Shown: positions 25,583-38,063 of the stretch, piece after piece | How the letters are laid out: every line of letters begins with the position of its first letter | Position numbering within the stretch: the first letter of the stretch is position 1 | NCBI GenBank assembly: GCA_037957365.1 | Contig: JARHVA010000081.1 | Location: 3,056,001 to 3,120,000 of the forward strand | Reading direction: 5' to 3' | Length of the DNA stretch: 64,000 nt | DNA from: Torreya grandis | Lineage: Eukaryota > Streptophyta > Pinopsida > Cupressales > Taxaceae | Translations under genes and position numbers: made by a program | Notes under the pieces: model-generated | Seen by the model: the letters and a program-made list of their open reading frames with translations, nothing else | What the model was told of the DNA's origin: nothing | The model's database searches: none

Positions 25583-26430
25583 ATGAGGAATTTGATTCCT
25601 AGGATGCAGAACCAAATGGGAGATTTGGTAGGGTTGCCAGCCGGTATGAAAGCACTGAAAGACAAATCGATACCTTGGTTAAAGAATAGAGAGAATGGAC
25701 ACATGAGATGGAAGGCCAAGTCATATGGTCTTGAGGAAGCTACAGGACAGTGGTATAGGTTTGACAGGTGGATGACAAAGCATGGCTTTAGTCAGTGTCA
25801 TTGTAATCATTGTATTTACTTTACCAAGTTGGATAGTGGTCACAACATTATCCTGTTATTGTATGTGGATGATGAGCTTGTTGTAGGTTCATACATGCAG
25901 GGTTTTTGAGCTAAAGGTAAAGTTATTTCAGAGGTATGTCATGAAGAATTTGGAGCAGCAAAATTCTTTGGCATATGTGTGTTCTAGAGACATGGAGATC
26001 ACAGGTTGATTTTGTCTTCAGATGATTGTGTGATACCAGTTAGCACACTGATGGTTGGACAGTTTTATGAATAGTGTCCTAATTCACATGATGAGGTTAA
26101 GTACATGTGTACTAGACCTGAGGTTTCCCAAGTAGTGGGTGTTGTCAGCAAGTTCATAGCTAATTCAGGAAAGAAGCACTGGAGGGCAGTTCAGTGGATT
26201 CTCAAGTATCTGAGAGGGACCAATAGTAGGTATACATGTTATGCAGGGTCAGGGACTTCTTATACATGGGTTTGTAGATGCAGATGTGGCAGGTTACTTG
26301 GATGACATGTAGTGCACCATAGGATGTGTGGTGGTTGGTCTTCAAGATTGATCTTGAAGAGGGATACAAGCCAGGAAATAGATTAGATGGTGTACAGGTA
26401 CAGGTACAGGTGCAACTGTTTATCTCCAAG
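25583..26430 (+). pseudogene. Copia-3 reverse transcriptase and RNase H remnant
   Basis: The reverse transcriptase C-terminal half is seen as KSYGLEEATGQWYRFDRWMT, HCIYFTKLDSGHNIILLLYV and the YVDD box (25862-25873) followed by ELVVGS. RNase H-proximal sequence follows: MCTRPEVSQVVGVVSKFIAN and HWRAVQWILKYLRGT (26105-26223). The N-terminal half of the reverse transcriptase is deleted. YVDD with the RPxxxxxVGVVSxFxxxPGxxHW pattern is typical of plant Ty1/Copia. Stops and frameshifts make it inactive. Confidence 0.85.
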
Positions 26431-26438
26431 TGGGAGAT
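26428..26438 (+). promoter_or_regulatory. Copia-3 polypurine tract
   Basis: AAGTGGGAGAT directly precedes the 3' LTR and fits the plus-strand primer site of Copia elements. Confidence 0.75.
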
Positions 26439-27669
26439 TATTAGGTTATGGAGCTAAAAGCTTCACTAGGATGCAAATAGGAGGTTGTTGAGAGGTTGCT
26501 AAGTTGCAGAGCAACCAATGTCAGTCTAATCAACTGACATTGGTCATATCTAGTGAGTAGAGTAACTGACATCAGTTAGTATCGACTGATGTCGGTCATC
26601 TCTAGCTAGACAGGGACTGATGTCGATCACCTGTGCGGTTCCAAAATTGTTAATTCACGGATAGTTTGTTAACGAACCAATTATTTGCATGTAAAAGGCT
26701 AATTTTAGTCTTGGAGCTGTGAATCTAATTATTGTAATTAGATGTTTAATTATTGTTTGCATGAGATCTATTTAAGAGACTCATGGGCTGTATTGTAAAG
26801 TGTGCTAGTTAGAGTTGAGCTTGGTTAGCTCCTTCAAGGTGAAGAGAGCAAGGGTAGCTCCTCATAATTCCACAGGTGTGCTAGAGAGTAAGAGAGCAAG
26901 GTTAGCTCCTTTAGAGTGAAGAGAGCATGGTGTGTTCCTCCTAGTGCCACAGTGCCAAGTGTGTATGATCAGGTAGATCTGCAGGTTGTTGCAAGATTTG
27001 GTAGAGATCCATAGGGGTGCTAGTTTGGAGAATTAGAAGGGTTCTTCATGTGTGTATGATCTTGGTCGATAGGTGTGCAAGGCCAAGTTTGGAGATCTAC
27101 ATGGTAAGTAAGATCATTAATTTGTAGGTGTATGTGTGTGCATGGTTTAGGTTTACAGGTGTTGCAAAACCAAGTTGATTTACAGGTGGCAGCAAGATCA
27201 AGGAGATTAGCAACATAATAGGTAGCAAGATCAGGTGAGATCTACTTAGAGTACAGTGTGTACTCAGTCATGGAGTATGTGGAGTACTTGTGTATTGGTA
27301 GTAGTGATACTAACTGGTGGTACTAGCAGTAGTGAACTGACTGGTTGGAGGTGAACACCAACTTTGTGTTTGAGTTGTGTTGGGATCCTGATTGAGAGAG
27401 TGAGCTCTTGAAGAGATTTACTATTTATGCCCTAGAGGTGTGGGAGCCCTAGAGGTGTGTAAGGACGAAGACTGTGGCATCTTCTTTGTTGTATTTCCTT
27501 CTGGAAGAGTATTAATACAATTGGGTATTGTCTCTCATATTCTGTGTTATTTCCAAATTTTAGTTACTTGTGCATTCTGGTTAAATTCTGTGTTTAGTTG
27601 TTGGTAATCAATTATGCTTCTGAGTCCTAATAGTTGGTATCAGAGCATTTATGTTCTAGATTCCTAACA
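26439..27669 (+). repeat. Copia-3 3' LTR
   Basis: 1,231 bp, starting TATTAGGTTATGG (terminal TG changed to TA) and ending TTCCTAACA. It is closely similar to 23091-24286, including the embedded primer-site copy TTGGTATCAGAGC near 27632. A short tandem repeat near 27297-27340 (tactaactggtggtactagcag) explains part of the extra length. Confidence 0.9.
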
Positions 27670-29033
27670 GATAGCCCTTGATTATAATCAATCATGTATT
27701 AGATGTTCATATTCCTTGACTATGTTTTGGAAATAGTTGGCAGTTTTGAGTGAACATTTTTTAGAAGTGTTTGAGCCTATTTACCCTAAGTTGAAGCATA
27801 AAATGAAGTTGGTGATGACCATAACGTCATGAATATTATAAATATATATTTTATTTCCATAGGTGTTTGTCAAAATTGATTATATACTTCAATTTTTTAA
27901 GGCAAACTTTTTGTATATGCTTATACCTTTTATAAGTAGTGATTTGAAGAAGGGTTCAAGTGGTAGTTGGACCTAAAAGGTGTTGTAGACCTAAATAAAA
28001 TATGGCTAAGGGATATTGGATTATCATATGATGTGTTCCTACCATGTGAATTGTTTGGATAAGTTTCAAATAAATAAAAGGGTAATGTGTTGTTGAGAAG
28101 GCCTATTAGGTCTTCATAAGCTAAAGGAGGAATAAGGGCTAATTGATGTATGGCCAACCTATTGTAGTGATTGATTCATGACCAAGGCATGTTATTTTAA
28201 TATTATTTAACCTATTAATATTTGACATAAGTGATTTAAATGTATATCCAACCAAGAAGGATATGATCAAATTACTTGTATAAAAGAAAGGTAGTTAGGC
28301 CTATTTTACATGCTTAGAGGAAGAAGTGATGGGATGTTAAGAGTGTGTGAGAGTAGAACATGATAAGTGATTGACATAGATAATTTTCAAGTAGAAAGAG
28401 GTCATGAAAATTAGTAGAGATATCATGTAGAATTTATATAAGAAAATAACAAGGTCAAAAGACTTAATCAAGACATGAAAAGGGATAATTGAGTGAAGAG
28501 AGACGAAGATTAGTTTGAGAGGGATGACGAGAGCAAAGAGCAAAAAGAGTAGATCATCATTTGTTATAGAAGCAACAAGTATTTTATAAGGTGATGAAAT
28601 AATTAGGTGGTTGAGTTGGTGTTGATTCATTTAAGGGGTTTTAGCCTCCTTGCAAGTTGGAGCTCGCTAAATTTAAATGGGTGCTTGGTAAATTAAGGGT
28701 TGGTGATCCTTGCTGAGTTGGTGCTTAGCTAAAGATTGTCAAGTTGGTGCTTGATAGATTGGGGTTGGTGATCCAAGTTGAGTGGGTGATAAACTGAATA
28801 TTTATATTTATATTATATTATTTTAGTCCATCTACTTCATCAGTGAGTTTTTTGACCCAAGAGGGTTTCCCATATATACGTTTTGGTCATGTGTTTCATG
28901 TTCCTATGTTTTGCTATTTATGATTGTTGAGATGTACATGTATGTTAAGATGGTCTGTATATAATTAAGTGGAATTGAATGAATTTTTTTGAAGACCTAT
29001 TCACCCCCCTCTCAATCATCTTGTTTATAACAA

Positions 29034-29046
29034 TTAGTATAAGAGT
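29034..29046 (+). promoter_or_regulatory. Copia-2 primer binding site (degenerate)
   Basis: TTAGTATAAGAGT starts two bases after the LTR and corresponds to TTGGTATCAGAGC with three changes. Confidence 0.65.
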
Positions 29047-29099
29047 ATATATATTTTGGAATAGGCTTGATAGCCTAAAGGAGATTCTAAGTAGAAAGG

Positions 29100-30335
29100 A
29101 TGACTAGTCAGCAAGATCAAGGAGGCTTCTCTACAAGTAAAACTCCATTGTTAAATAGATCTAGCTATGCCTTATGGAATGTCAGAATGAAGATATATCT
29201 TATGTCACAAAGACATGATATTTTATAGTTAGTTATGGATGGCTCTATTGCACCCCCAATTCCACCAATAGATAAAATAGGTAAGAAGGCTAGCAAAAAA
29301 AACTCTAAAGTAATGAATGCCATTTTGTGTGGCCTATCAGAGGCAGAGCTAGTAAAGGTAATGCATTATGTTTTAGCTAAATATATATGGGATAAATTGA
29401 AAACCATCTATGAAGGAGACACCAAGGTACAATGGCTAAGTTTTAGACCCATATAAGATAGTTTGAAAGCCTGAAGATGGATCGATTACATCCTATCTGT
29501 TAAGGGTTGATGAAGTTATCAACATCATTAGAGGACTAGAAGAATAAGTGAAAGAGTCTAATATTGTTCAAATGGTATTGAGATCACTAACTTCTAAGTT
29601 TTATTATAAAGTGTTTGTATTAGAAAAAATGCAAGATTTGGACAAACTAGAGATGGATGGGCTTCATGGCATCTTAACAGCTTATGAGTGAGATTAAATG
29701 AAGGAAGACCTCTCAAGAAGGAATTTGATTTCAAGGTTGAAAAGAAGACAAAGACTAAGAATTAAAAAGATTAGGTATGTTTAGACATTGATGATGATGA
29801 GTTGATTTTTATGTTTGATATAAATCTAAGAACAAGTTTAGGCAAGTACAAAGGTATGTTGCCATTCAAATGTTTCATCTATGGAGAAATTAAATATTTT
29901 GTGAATAAGCACCCTCATAAGTAGAAGACTAAAGAAGATTATATGAAAAATTAGAGTAAAAACAATGAATGCTCAAGCCACATTTTAGGAGACAAGAGAA
30001 GTCTTAATTCTCATATTATTTATCAAAGCAGTAAGAATGGAGAAGTAGCCAAGAAGAAGAATGGTGACAAGGTAAGTCTTGATCAACTCATAAACCAAAG
30101 TGGGATGTTTACTACTATTGATAATAATTTAGAAGTTAAGGAATGTCAATAACACTTATTTTTTTCATGTGTTGACAAGGTAGTCCAAGAAAAGAATAAG
30201 AATGATAACAAGGTTGATGATAAAATCAAGCCTAAAGAGCTAGTCAAGTATAGAAGGATGATAAATAATATTCATCCTAGTAAGATATGGAGATATGGTA
30301 ATCTCTTGAGTTCATGTTGTTTTATTGCCATATGA
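29100..30335 (+). pseudogene. Copia-2 gag (UBN2-like)
   Basis: The start ATG 29100 (MTSQQDQGGFSTSKTPLLNR) is followed by SYALWNVRMKIYLMS, which matches the NY-xW-xxxM pattern of Copia gag. IWDKLKTIYEGDTKVQ comes next and, after a frameshift near 29455, YLLRVDEVINIIRGLEE and a Leu-rich stretch. A decayed zinc knuckle (LPFKCFIYGEIKYFVNKH) lies near 29860-29910. A Lys/Asn-rich tail runs to about 30335. It would form particles and package RNA. An in-frame TAG near 29226 and later frameshifts break it. Confidence 0.75.
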
Positions 30336-31203
30336 AAATGGGTGTCTCCATTAAGCTTCATGGAGACATTTTTCTATTAGTAAAAGTGTGAGGCTATAGT
30401 CAAAGATGATCCAAAGAAAGAATGTAGAACATTCAATAATTGGTATAAGAGGTAAGCTTTTGAGATCTATTTATTTAAGTGAGTTTGATCTGTGAAGACA
30501 AAGTGGGAGTCCTTATTTCTACATTTAGTGTTTATTAAATCAGTTGGTATCTAGTATGGGATAACTTGATATATGTGGTCAAAGAATTTGGTATCTTCTT
30601 TAGCCATGCCAAAGAAAGATATGAGATTTTTTGTTCCTAATTTCTTTAAAAGAAGATATGTTTGGTCCAAGGGGGAGATTGGTCACTCTGTGTTATTTGT
30701 CAAGAGAGTACTCACTTTATATATGCATAGAGTTAAGGAGAGATTATGTCTTAGATGCTTCATAGACTCTGTTTGTTGATTCCTAATGAATCAGCTGGAA
30801 GAGTGACCTGATTGAGAAGTTTTTAAAGACTGTGTGTCTTTGATAGATAGTATCAGCTTATAGAAGGAGAAGAGTTTATTTTTAGCTATTACAGATGTTA
30901 CTTACTATCTACTACTAATGGAAGCATTATGGATGCTTGGTTTGAGGGAGAACTATTCAAAATTAAGTTGACTGAGCCTGATCTATGTTGAACTGGTCCT
31001 ATAATCTGAGTCCATTTTGAAAGAAATAATAGTTATAAAAGACCTTTGTCATTAATGTCAAAGGGGAAGAAAGATCAAAAAAGGGAAAGTTTTGGAAGCT
31101 CAGATCAGAAAGGGAGAAAGGAAAAGTCAAGAACGCGGTCTAAGAATTGATTGCCATTAAGAAGTGATTGATAAAGTTTTATGAGTATGTTTGACATCAA
31201 TGA
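30336..31203 (+). other. Copia-2 internal sequence without recognised pol
   Basis: Short frames only. One (30573-30779) gives a 68-residue peptide with no motif I recognise. I looked for integrase D,D,E motifs, YVDD and the RNase H block in all forward frames and found none. The end (31040-31130) encodes a Lys/Arg/Glu-rich stretch. Confidence 0.55.
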
Positions 31204-31215
31204 TAAAGGGGGAGA
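31204..31215 (+). promoter_or_regulatory. Copia-2 polypurine tract
   Basis: AAAGGGGGAGAC lies next to the 3' LTR start at 31217. This purine tract is typical of plant Copia elements. Confidence 0.8.
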
Positions 31216-31216
31216 C

Positions 31217-34028
31217 TATTTGAAATTGTCATTGATTAAGGGAGATATTGTTAAGATTGTCTTTGAGTATTGATCTTTGATGTTATCATTGATGTCAAAT
31301 GTTCTAATATAAATGCATGGGTCTTTCATTTAATGTAAATCTAATGTTGTTAATGTCAAATGTTATTGGTCAAGTAAGCCTTGAGGTCAGTGCAACAAGT
31401 GTAAAACATATTTCAATGATTTATCTAGATCTTGTGAGATAGTATTTGTAGGTGGCAAAGATGAAATAAGTTAGATCCAAAGAAGAAGCAGTGTGCTCTA
31501 AATTTGTATGTAAGCAGTACCGAAGATGCTTTGATTGTGCTATGAAGATGAAGATTTGAAGAATAACTAACAGTATTTAAGCAAAGAGATATTATCTAAG
31601 TTTGTATCTAAGGTATTGAAGACCTTGAATATGAGTACAAGTCTAGCTCTAAAGATATGCATGCTCTAAAGATATGTGTATATAGCTTTAAAGATGTTAC
31701 AGTCAAGATTCAAATATCTGAAAGTAGCTCTAAAGAAGTTTTGTTGAAACTCTAAAGAAGAGTGAGTGTATTATGTAATTTGAACACACACAAGAGGCAT
31801 TGAAACATATGTGAGTTCCAAAATTAGAGTCTATAGAGTGGTTAGAAGATTGGATTCAAGGTTTAATAAGACTTGCAGGTCAAGGCTTAGAAACATGAAT
31901 AGATGGTCTCTAGATGAGATAACAAGATAAGTTTCCTTGAATTGAGTGAGAAGATGAACATTGATAAAGGTAAGGCAAGTTGTATAAAGTTTCAGATCAA
32001 GGTTTGCAAAGAAAAAGATTGAAAAGTATTTCAAGGTTTCATGAGTGCATATAATGAAGAGTTATCTACCCAAGAAGGTTTTCTCAATGCTCATTAGCAT
32101 GTATAGAAGCTATATAAGATACTAATATATTCAAGATATATGACTAAGGGTTCTATCTCAAAGTTATAAGTGTTGGTTTCTAGAAAGAGGAGCTAAGTTT
32201 ATGAATGATCGTTAAGACTGGAAGTTAGTCTAAACCATCATAAAGCCCTAACTATGACCTAATGTTGAAGATATTATTAAAAAGAGTTTAGTATGGTTTG
32301 ATATGATTGGACAAATTATTTGAGGTTGAATTCAACTCTCCCATGCATCTCTAGGTGTGATTCATTTCTCAAGTGAGTGAGAATACCACACAAATAAGTG
32401 CTTATATTTTGAATATTTGTTGTGTTAGATAGTGTTGACCAAGTCAAAGTTGATACATGAATGAATATCAAAGTATGAGAATTTTAGTTTATGTTCATGA
32501 AGGTTTCTAGATGGGTTCCTAATCTCATTTTTGTGAAGTTAGTGATCAAAGTTGACTAGTCACTGATCTAATTGGTTTTTAAGACCAATAATTCTCATTA
32601 GATATCATGATCTAATTGATTAAATTTGCTTTGAAGATGTTGTAGGATCTTGTACATGGATTGAGAGCCTTTGAAGATAATAATTCATGTATCAAATGTT
32701 CATATTTCTTTGACTATGTTTTGGAGACAATTGATAGTTCTGAGTGAACATTTTTTAGAAGAGTGTTTGATCATGTTTACCTTGAGTTGAAGCATTAGAT
32801 GAAGTTGTTGATGACCCTGAGGTTATGAGAATTATGCATATATATTTTTCTCATAGATGTTTCAAAAAATTTAGTATATACTTTAGTTATTTAAGGTAGA
32901 GTTTTTGTATATATGTTATCCTTTTATAAGCAGTGATTTAAAGAAGGGTTCAAGTGGTAGTTGGACCTAAGAGGTGTTGTAGACCTAAATAAAAATTGGC
33001 TATAGGATATTGGAGTGGAATGTGATGTGTTCTTGTCATGTCAAGTGTTTGGATAAGCTTTAAAGACATCAAAGGGTATTGTGTTGTTGAGAAGGCCTAT
33101 TAGGTATCCATAAACCTAAAAGAGGAATAAGGGCTAATTGATGTATGGCCAACCTATTGTAGTGATTGATTCATGACTAAGGCATGTTATTTTAATATGA
33201 TTTAACCTATTCATGGTGAACATAAGTGATTTAAAAGTATGTCCAACATATAATGATATGATCAAATGACTTTTATAAAAGCAAGGAAGTTAGGCCTATT
33301 TTTGCATGCTTAGAGGAAGAAATGAGGGGATGGTAAGATTGTGCACGAGAAAAACATGATAAATGAATGACATAGATCATTTAAAAGTATAAGGAGGTCA
33401 TGAAAAATAGTAGATATATCATGTAGAAGTTTTGAAAGAAAGGAACAAGGTTAGAATACCTAATCAAGCCATGAAAAGGGTTAGTTGAGCGAAGAGAGAT
33501 AAAGATCAGTTTAAGAGGGCTAAAGAGAGTGAAGAGAAAAAATATTAGATCGTCATCTATTGTAGAAGCAACAAGGATTTTTGAAGGTAATCAAACAATT
33601 AGGTGGTTGAGTTAGTGTTGAGTCATCTAGGGGGTTGTAGCCTCCTTGTAATTTGGAACTTGTTAAAACTAAGTGGGTGCTTGGTAAATTAGGTGTTGGT
33701 ATTCCTTTCTAAGTTGGTGCTTAGTTAAAGACTGTCAAGTTGGTGCTTAAAAAATTAGGGTTGGTGATCCAAGTTGAGTGGGTACTCAACTAGATGTTGA
33801 TGTTTGTCTTATAAAACTGTATTCCATTTGCTTCATCAGTTAGTTTTTTGTGCCAAGAGGGTTTCCCATGTATATGTTGTGTTCATGTGTTTCATGCTCT
33901 TATGTTTTGTTGTTTATGACTGTTGAGATGTACATGTATGTTAATATGGTTCATATATAGTTAAGTGGAGTTGAATGAATTTTTTTGAAGATTCATTCAC
34001 CCCCCTCCTAGTCATCTTGTTTCCAACA
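31217..34028 (+). repeat. Copia-2 3' LTR
   Basis: 2,812 bp, from TATTTGAAATTGTC to TTTCCAACA, uninterrupted. It aligns with the split 5' copy. No open frame longer than about 70 codons and no subrepeat array was seen in it. Confidence 0.85.
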
Positions 34029-34230
34029 CCAAGTCCCATCTTAAACCTATAATATCCCCTTGAATCATATCAAAATCATATTTTTTCACCATGCCCTACA
34101 ACTCTGACTTAAGTTGCTAAACTAACTTTGAAATAAATGGATCATAAGTTTTAGATTCCATGTAATCCTATGAAGAGTTTTTTTGAGTTTCCTTCCCCTT
34201 CCCACATCTGCGAGTGTTTGGAGCAACCAT
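34029..34230 (-). pseudogene. Gypsy-1 gag N-terminal part
   Basis: On the minus strand an ATG at 34230 starts MVAPNTRRCG, typical of the start of plant chromovirus gag. Further on, YDFDMIQGDIIGLRW-like sequence can be read with frameshifts up to the Copia-2 insertion. It continues in the 21385-20435 segment. It is decayed. Confidence 0.6.
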
Positions 34231-34643
34231 GCACAAACCCTAAGAGGGTTTCATCCCCCAAAAAATTGTACCTGTGAAATAAACCATTATGATCATCTCA
34301 CCAAGATGAATCTAATGATTTTTATTATGCACAAGGGTGAAAAATTTAGACCCAAAAAAGTGTACCATTAGAATATACCATTGTGATTATCTTGTAAATA
34401 TGAATCCAATGACTACTAATTTGCACAAGGTAAAAAAAATCCAAACTTATTATTATTAGTTTTTACCCAAAATTTTTTTTTTCCCTTTTTTTAAAAAAAA
34501 TCATGAACAAAACTATAGTGATGAAAAATATCAATTCTTCCCAGATCACAAGTTATGTTTTTTTGGCCTTCGGGTGCTCAAGATGTTAGATCCCAAAAAA
34601 ATGAACCACATAAACTTGCACAAATCAATTTTATGATACCACT
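34231..34643 (-). other. Gypsy-1 leader and primer binding site
   Basis: The leader has no ORF. On the minus strand TGGTATCATAAAATTG (about 34627-34642) lies two bases after the LTR. It starts like the initiator tRNA-Met site. Runs of T and A near 34470-34500 interrupt the leader. Confidence 0.6.
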
Positions 34644-34991
34644 TATAAGGAAATTACTTAGATGATTCACAATGGTAGAATTGTATATGATAGAATTAAG
34701 AGAAAAATAAGTAGATCCACAACAATAATTGGCAAAATAGCAGAATATTTGAATATTATGACTGAGCCACTTCATGGGGGAACCTCCACAATAATGCAAC
34801 AAGAAAAAAATTCACAATATGATGATAAAAGACTAACCACTAACTCTTATATATACTCTATTTAGCCATGGTTATTCCATAATCTGACCATACTAAGCAC
34901 ATCATGAAATGCAACAAACTAAGATGAAGATGTGTAATCCATAAGTCAGCTACACATATCCCTAGACACACTATAGGTTAAGGGCATAACA
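34644..34991 (-). repeat. Gypsy-1 5' LTR
   Basis: 348 bp, matching 2200-2548. On the minus strand it starts TGTTATGCCC and ends CTTATA (TG/CA end decayed). Substitutions are more frequent than in the Copia-3 LTR pair, which fits its older place in the nest. Confidence 0.85.
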
Positions 34992-36391
34992 AAAGGAGGG
35001 CAGTCGAATGGGTCTGACAATGTTGATCGTGTCATTTTATTTCTTCTTGGCATTTTTCTTTACACCATTACTGGCCTTCATTCCCACATGGATGATCTAG
35101 CAACCCCTCCTTTTTTTGGCATTCTGATGATGCAGGTAGTTTGAATGTGTGGATTCAAGTCCCAATGAGGCTTGCTAAGGTTTTGGATTGTCATCTAACC
35201 TCTCTCTCTCATTGCATGACCTACAAACTAGTCTATTATTTTGACCTTCTTACTTTTTAAATTTGCCCTCTGATGGCCTTCCATGGTCTCTTTGAGATCC
35301 TTCTCTCCCTATAGACTCCTAAAGGCCTTTAACTGATCTCCAAGCCTTCAATCCATCCCTCCTTGGCTGAAAACACAATAAAACATTTTTTAGTTAAAAT
35401 TGCCTCTCTAATTAACTAGTTCATGGTATTCTTTTTTTTTGGGTGGTTTGACTATTTATAAAGTATTTTTGGTGGACTTTATAAAGTAAAAATTATTTTA
35501 TTTTTAAGTCATGTAAAGTTTTTAAATAAAATAAGGGACAATTTCATGTGGGGGACATAATGATTTGAGGTAAGTGGGACTTTTTTGTTTCAAACATAGT
35601 GAGGGTTGCTTTTTAAAAGGGAGGTGGATTGTGGGGTTTAATAATTATGTTGGAGGTGGATGATTTCACAGTATAAAATATATTTTTAATTATTTTTATT
35701 TAAAAATAATATAATATATTTGATAGATATTATTGTAATTGAGTTATTTGTAAATGGTTATAGTTGATTTTACCCTCTTCTCTCATTAGATGAAGATGAA
35801 GGGTGAGGCCTGTGTTGGAAGGAGGTCAATTCCCCCTTGAAATCCAAACCATTGCATTCTATACTATATTATAGTTCTAATGAGTGTCTTGAAGGCTGCC
35901 TAACCCCTTTTATGGTCATGTAGTTAAACTGCTTATGCAAATTTAATTAAAATATGCCATTAATGATAAGAAATGTTATTAGCCATAAGTTTTGATCAAT
36001 AACTCAAATTTGAGTATGTCTTTTTGAAAAAGAGATTTATTTTTTATCTCATTCCATCACTTCAAATTTTTTTTTCAATTTCACTAAATTTATAAAGTAC
36101 CATATTCAGGGGGAGTACCTATGCTATGGGCCCTACTACTTTCTGCATTGTAATTCATCCACTAATTTCTCACACATGGATGAATTTTTGGTTGTGTTTG
36201 ACATCCCCATTTTAATCATACATTATCCTTCATCAATCAAGCACTAATTACTCACTTGGATGCATTTTTGACTATGTTTGATGTCCCATTCATGAGCATG
36301 CTTTAGGGGGTAATTGCAATTTAGACTGTGCAATCTTGTACATCCTTGGTGTTTTATCTCAATATTGATGACTTCATTTGAGTGAATCTAG
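34992..36391 (+). other. Copia-1 internal non-coding sequence
   Basis: About 1.4 kb between the Gypsy-1 insertion and the Copia-1 gag. It has no frame with motifs and a short AT-rich stretch near 35640-35720. It probably belongs to the long leader of Copia-1. Confidence 0.5.
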
Positions 36392-36850
36392 ATGAGTAAG
36401 GTTGAGTCTACACCAATGGTCCTTCTTGGAAATACCAATTATGCTTCGTGGCATGCTTACATGGAACACTTGCTCACACATAAGAATCATATTCCATTCC
36501 TATATGGACATATTCATGCACCCATTGATCTTGTTTAGTTTGATAAGTGGGATAATACTTGTGATAAGGTTTTTAACACTCTATTACTACATGTTTCCAT
36601 GGATCTTCATTGCTATGTAGAATATACAGAGTATCCCTGTAATGTTTGGAGCATTTTACAGAGTCTTTTCAAGGATCCTACTCTAATTTATATCCTCATT
36701 GGCCTCCTATTATCTCTTCTGAGACTATTGTACTCTCTCCTCCTACTTTTATTTCCTATGATGGCACATTCATCATGGACAATGCTCTTCATTTTATTGA
36801 GTGACCACTACAAGATGAAATTTTTCCCAACCTCAGTTATCCTATTGTAG
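36392..36850 (+). pseudogene. Copia-1 gag-like ORF
   Basis: ATG 36392 opens MSKVESTPMVLLGNTNYASW, then HAYMEHLLTHKNHIPFLYGH. The NYASW and YGHIHAPI pattern is that of Copia gag. After one TAG, FDKWDNTCDKVFNTLLLHVS and CNVWSILQSLFKDPT continue in the same frame. The downstream part (to about 37030) is Ser/Asp-rich with stops. No pol domain follows before the polypurine tract. Confidence 0.7.
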
Positions 36851-37513
36851 ATTATACTTCCATCCCTATTTAGGATGTTTCTTTTCTATAGCCTTTATAG
36901 ATTTGTACTTCAAAGGACTCTACTATTTTCAGTGATAGTACATCTATTGAGAGCATTGATGACTCATCTCTTCCTATAGATTTTATTTCTTTAGTTGGTG
37001 AGTCATGTTTCACACTTCACATGGGCATTCTTTTAGTAAATATTATATGCAATTCTTTAGACTAGTTCACTTTAGTGGTATTACCTCTAGATTTTGTGTA
37101 TGTTCTTACCAAACCTATGCCATAGATATGATTTAGACCACATTCATATATCTTCATACTATTTCCTTCATCTTCCATTGTGGAATACCAGACTTTTAGT
37201 ATAGGCATTGGGTTCTTCCTTTTCCAAAGGGAAGAAACATTATTTGATGCAGATGGAGATTCTACAGTGTTCATGTCAAGGATCTTGTCATTGACCTTCA
37301 TCATCTTACAAGTTATACTTAGAGTATTGGATGCTTTAGAATCATCTTCTAGGGGGTATTTTAGTCTCCTCTTCTTTTCTCCCTTTTAGGGGGTGGAGTT
37401 TTTCCCCACTAGGTTTTCTCCTTTTAATCCACTTTTTGAGATTTGTTTTGTATTTGGGTACTTGATCAAGCCTAGTTGATGGGAACCAATTCTAATACCC
37501 ACCTAAGTTATGC

Positions 37514-37530
37514 TTAAGAGGGGGTGATGG
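37514..37530 (+). promoter_or_regulatory. Copia-1 polypurine tract
   Basis: AAGAGGGGGTGATGG lies directly before the 3' LTR start TGTAGG at 37531. Confidence 0.75.
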
Positions 37531-37576
37531 TGTAGGTTTTTAATACACATGTCGTTCATCTTGATTATGTGGTTAA

Positions 37577-38063
37577 TGTTGATGCTTAAAATTGCACTAT
37601 TTCCAACACCAACAATGGAAAGTTTCAGAAATGTCAGACTTGAGACCTGAAACGACCTCTAGATTTTAAAGAAGCTGGCTTTTCTTTATATCAAAATTAT
37701 TTTGGGGAAAAAAGGATAGAAGTTAAATAGAAACACAAATGTAATGAAAGAAACTCTAACTAAGGTGATGTGCCTGAATTTAATTCAACCCTTAATTCTA
37801 AGCACAGTGAAGCTATCTTCAAGATTTAATTACATTAAAGAGCAATCAATGCATGATCAATGTAAAAGATGAAAACATTAGAATCAAAAGCTCACAAATT
37901 AGACTATTTTTGCAATAACACAAAAAATGTCAACAAAGGCACAAAACTCAGTCTTCTCAATTTTCCAGTCACATAAAAGGCACAAAAACATGCATAGTTA
38001 TACAAAATTTATAAATCAAGAAAATAGAACAAAGGCAAATGATATTAATAGTCATAGCAATCA
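37577..38063 (-). repeat. Array LTR copy 1 (inverted)
   Basis: On the minus strand it matches 39023-39501 and 41110-41604. Its inner end reads, on minus, TTTGATTGCTATGAC, the sequence also found at 41113-41127. The outer end is the LTR 3' terminus. Confidence 0.85.

Larger units (their letters stand above)
23091..27669 (+). mobile_element. Copia-3: internally deleted Copia element
   Basis: The 5' LTR (23091-24286) and 3' LTR (26439-27669) flank about 2.15 kb of internal sequence. The exact duplication GATAG is at 23086-23090 and 27670-27674. Internal remnants are a gag knuckle, protease, GAG-pre-integrase, reverse transcriptase with YVDD, and RNase H. The integrase core is missing, and a block of short palindromic motifs stands in that place. 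It is the youngest layer on this side of the nest, inside the Copia-2 LTR. Confidence 0.9.
21391..29032 (+). repeat. Copia-2 5' LTR (split by Copia-3)
   Basis: The two parts are 21391-23090 and 27675-29032, with one copy of GATAG counted once. They match 31217-34028 in order, including a distal CACCCCCCTC near 29012. The first bases include a second purine-rich stretch, GATTAAGGGAGAGATTG. Confidence 0.85.
21391..34028 (+). mobile_element. Copia-2: gag-only Copia element with LTRs longer than its internal region
   Basis: The LTRs are 21391-29032 (minus the Copia-3 insertion, about 3.05 kb) and 31217-34028 (2,812 bp). The internal region is only about 2.2 kb. The ends read TATTGGAAA and TTTCCAACA. 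The 5-bp duplication CCAAG is exact at 21386-21390 and 34029-34033. A Met-type primer site, a UBN2-like gag and a polypurine tract are present. No integrase or reverse transcriptase is visible, so it was mobilised by another element. It is inserted in the gag of Gypsy-1. Confidence 0.85.
2200..34991 (-). mobile_element. Gypsy-1: Ty3/Gypsy chromovirus, split by two nested insertions
   Basis: On the minus strand the order is 5' LTR (34644-34991), primer site, gag start (about 34230), gag and zinc knuckle (20435-21385), protease, reverse transcriptase, integrase with chromodomain, polypurine tract and 3' LTR (2200-2548). Tat-1 interrupts the protease and Copia-2 interrupts gag. Without them the element is about 5.6 kb, a normal chromovirus length. 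The flanking pentamers are aaggg (2195-2199) and aaagg (34992-34996), which fit a target-site duplication with one change. It sits inside Copia-1. Chromodomain plus the LIxxGSTHNFI-type protease suggest the Tekay/Del-like group, though the exact clade needs a tree. Confidence 0.85.
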
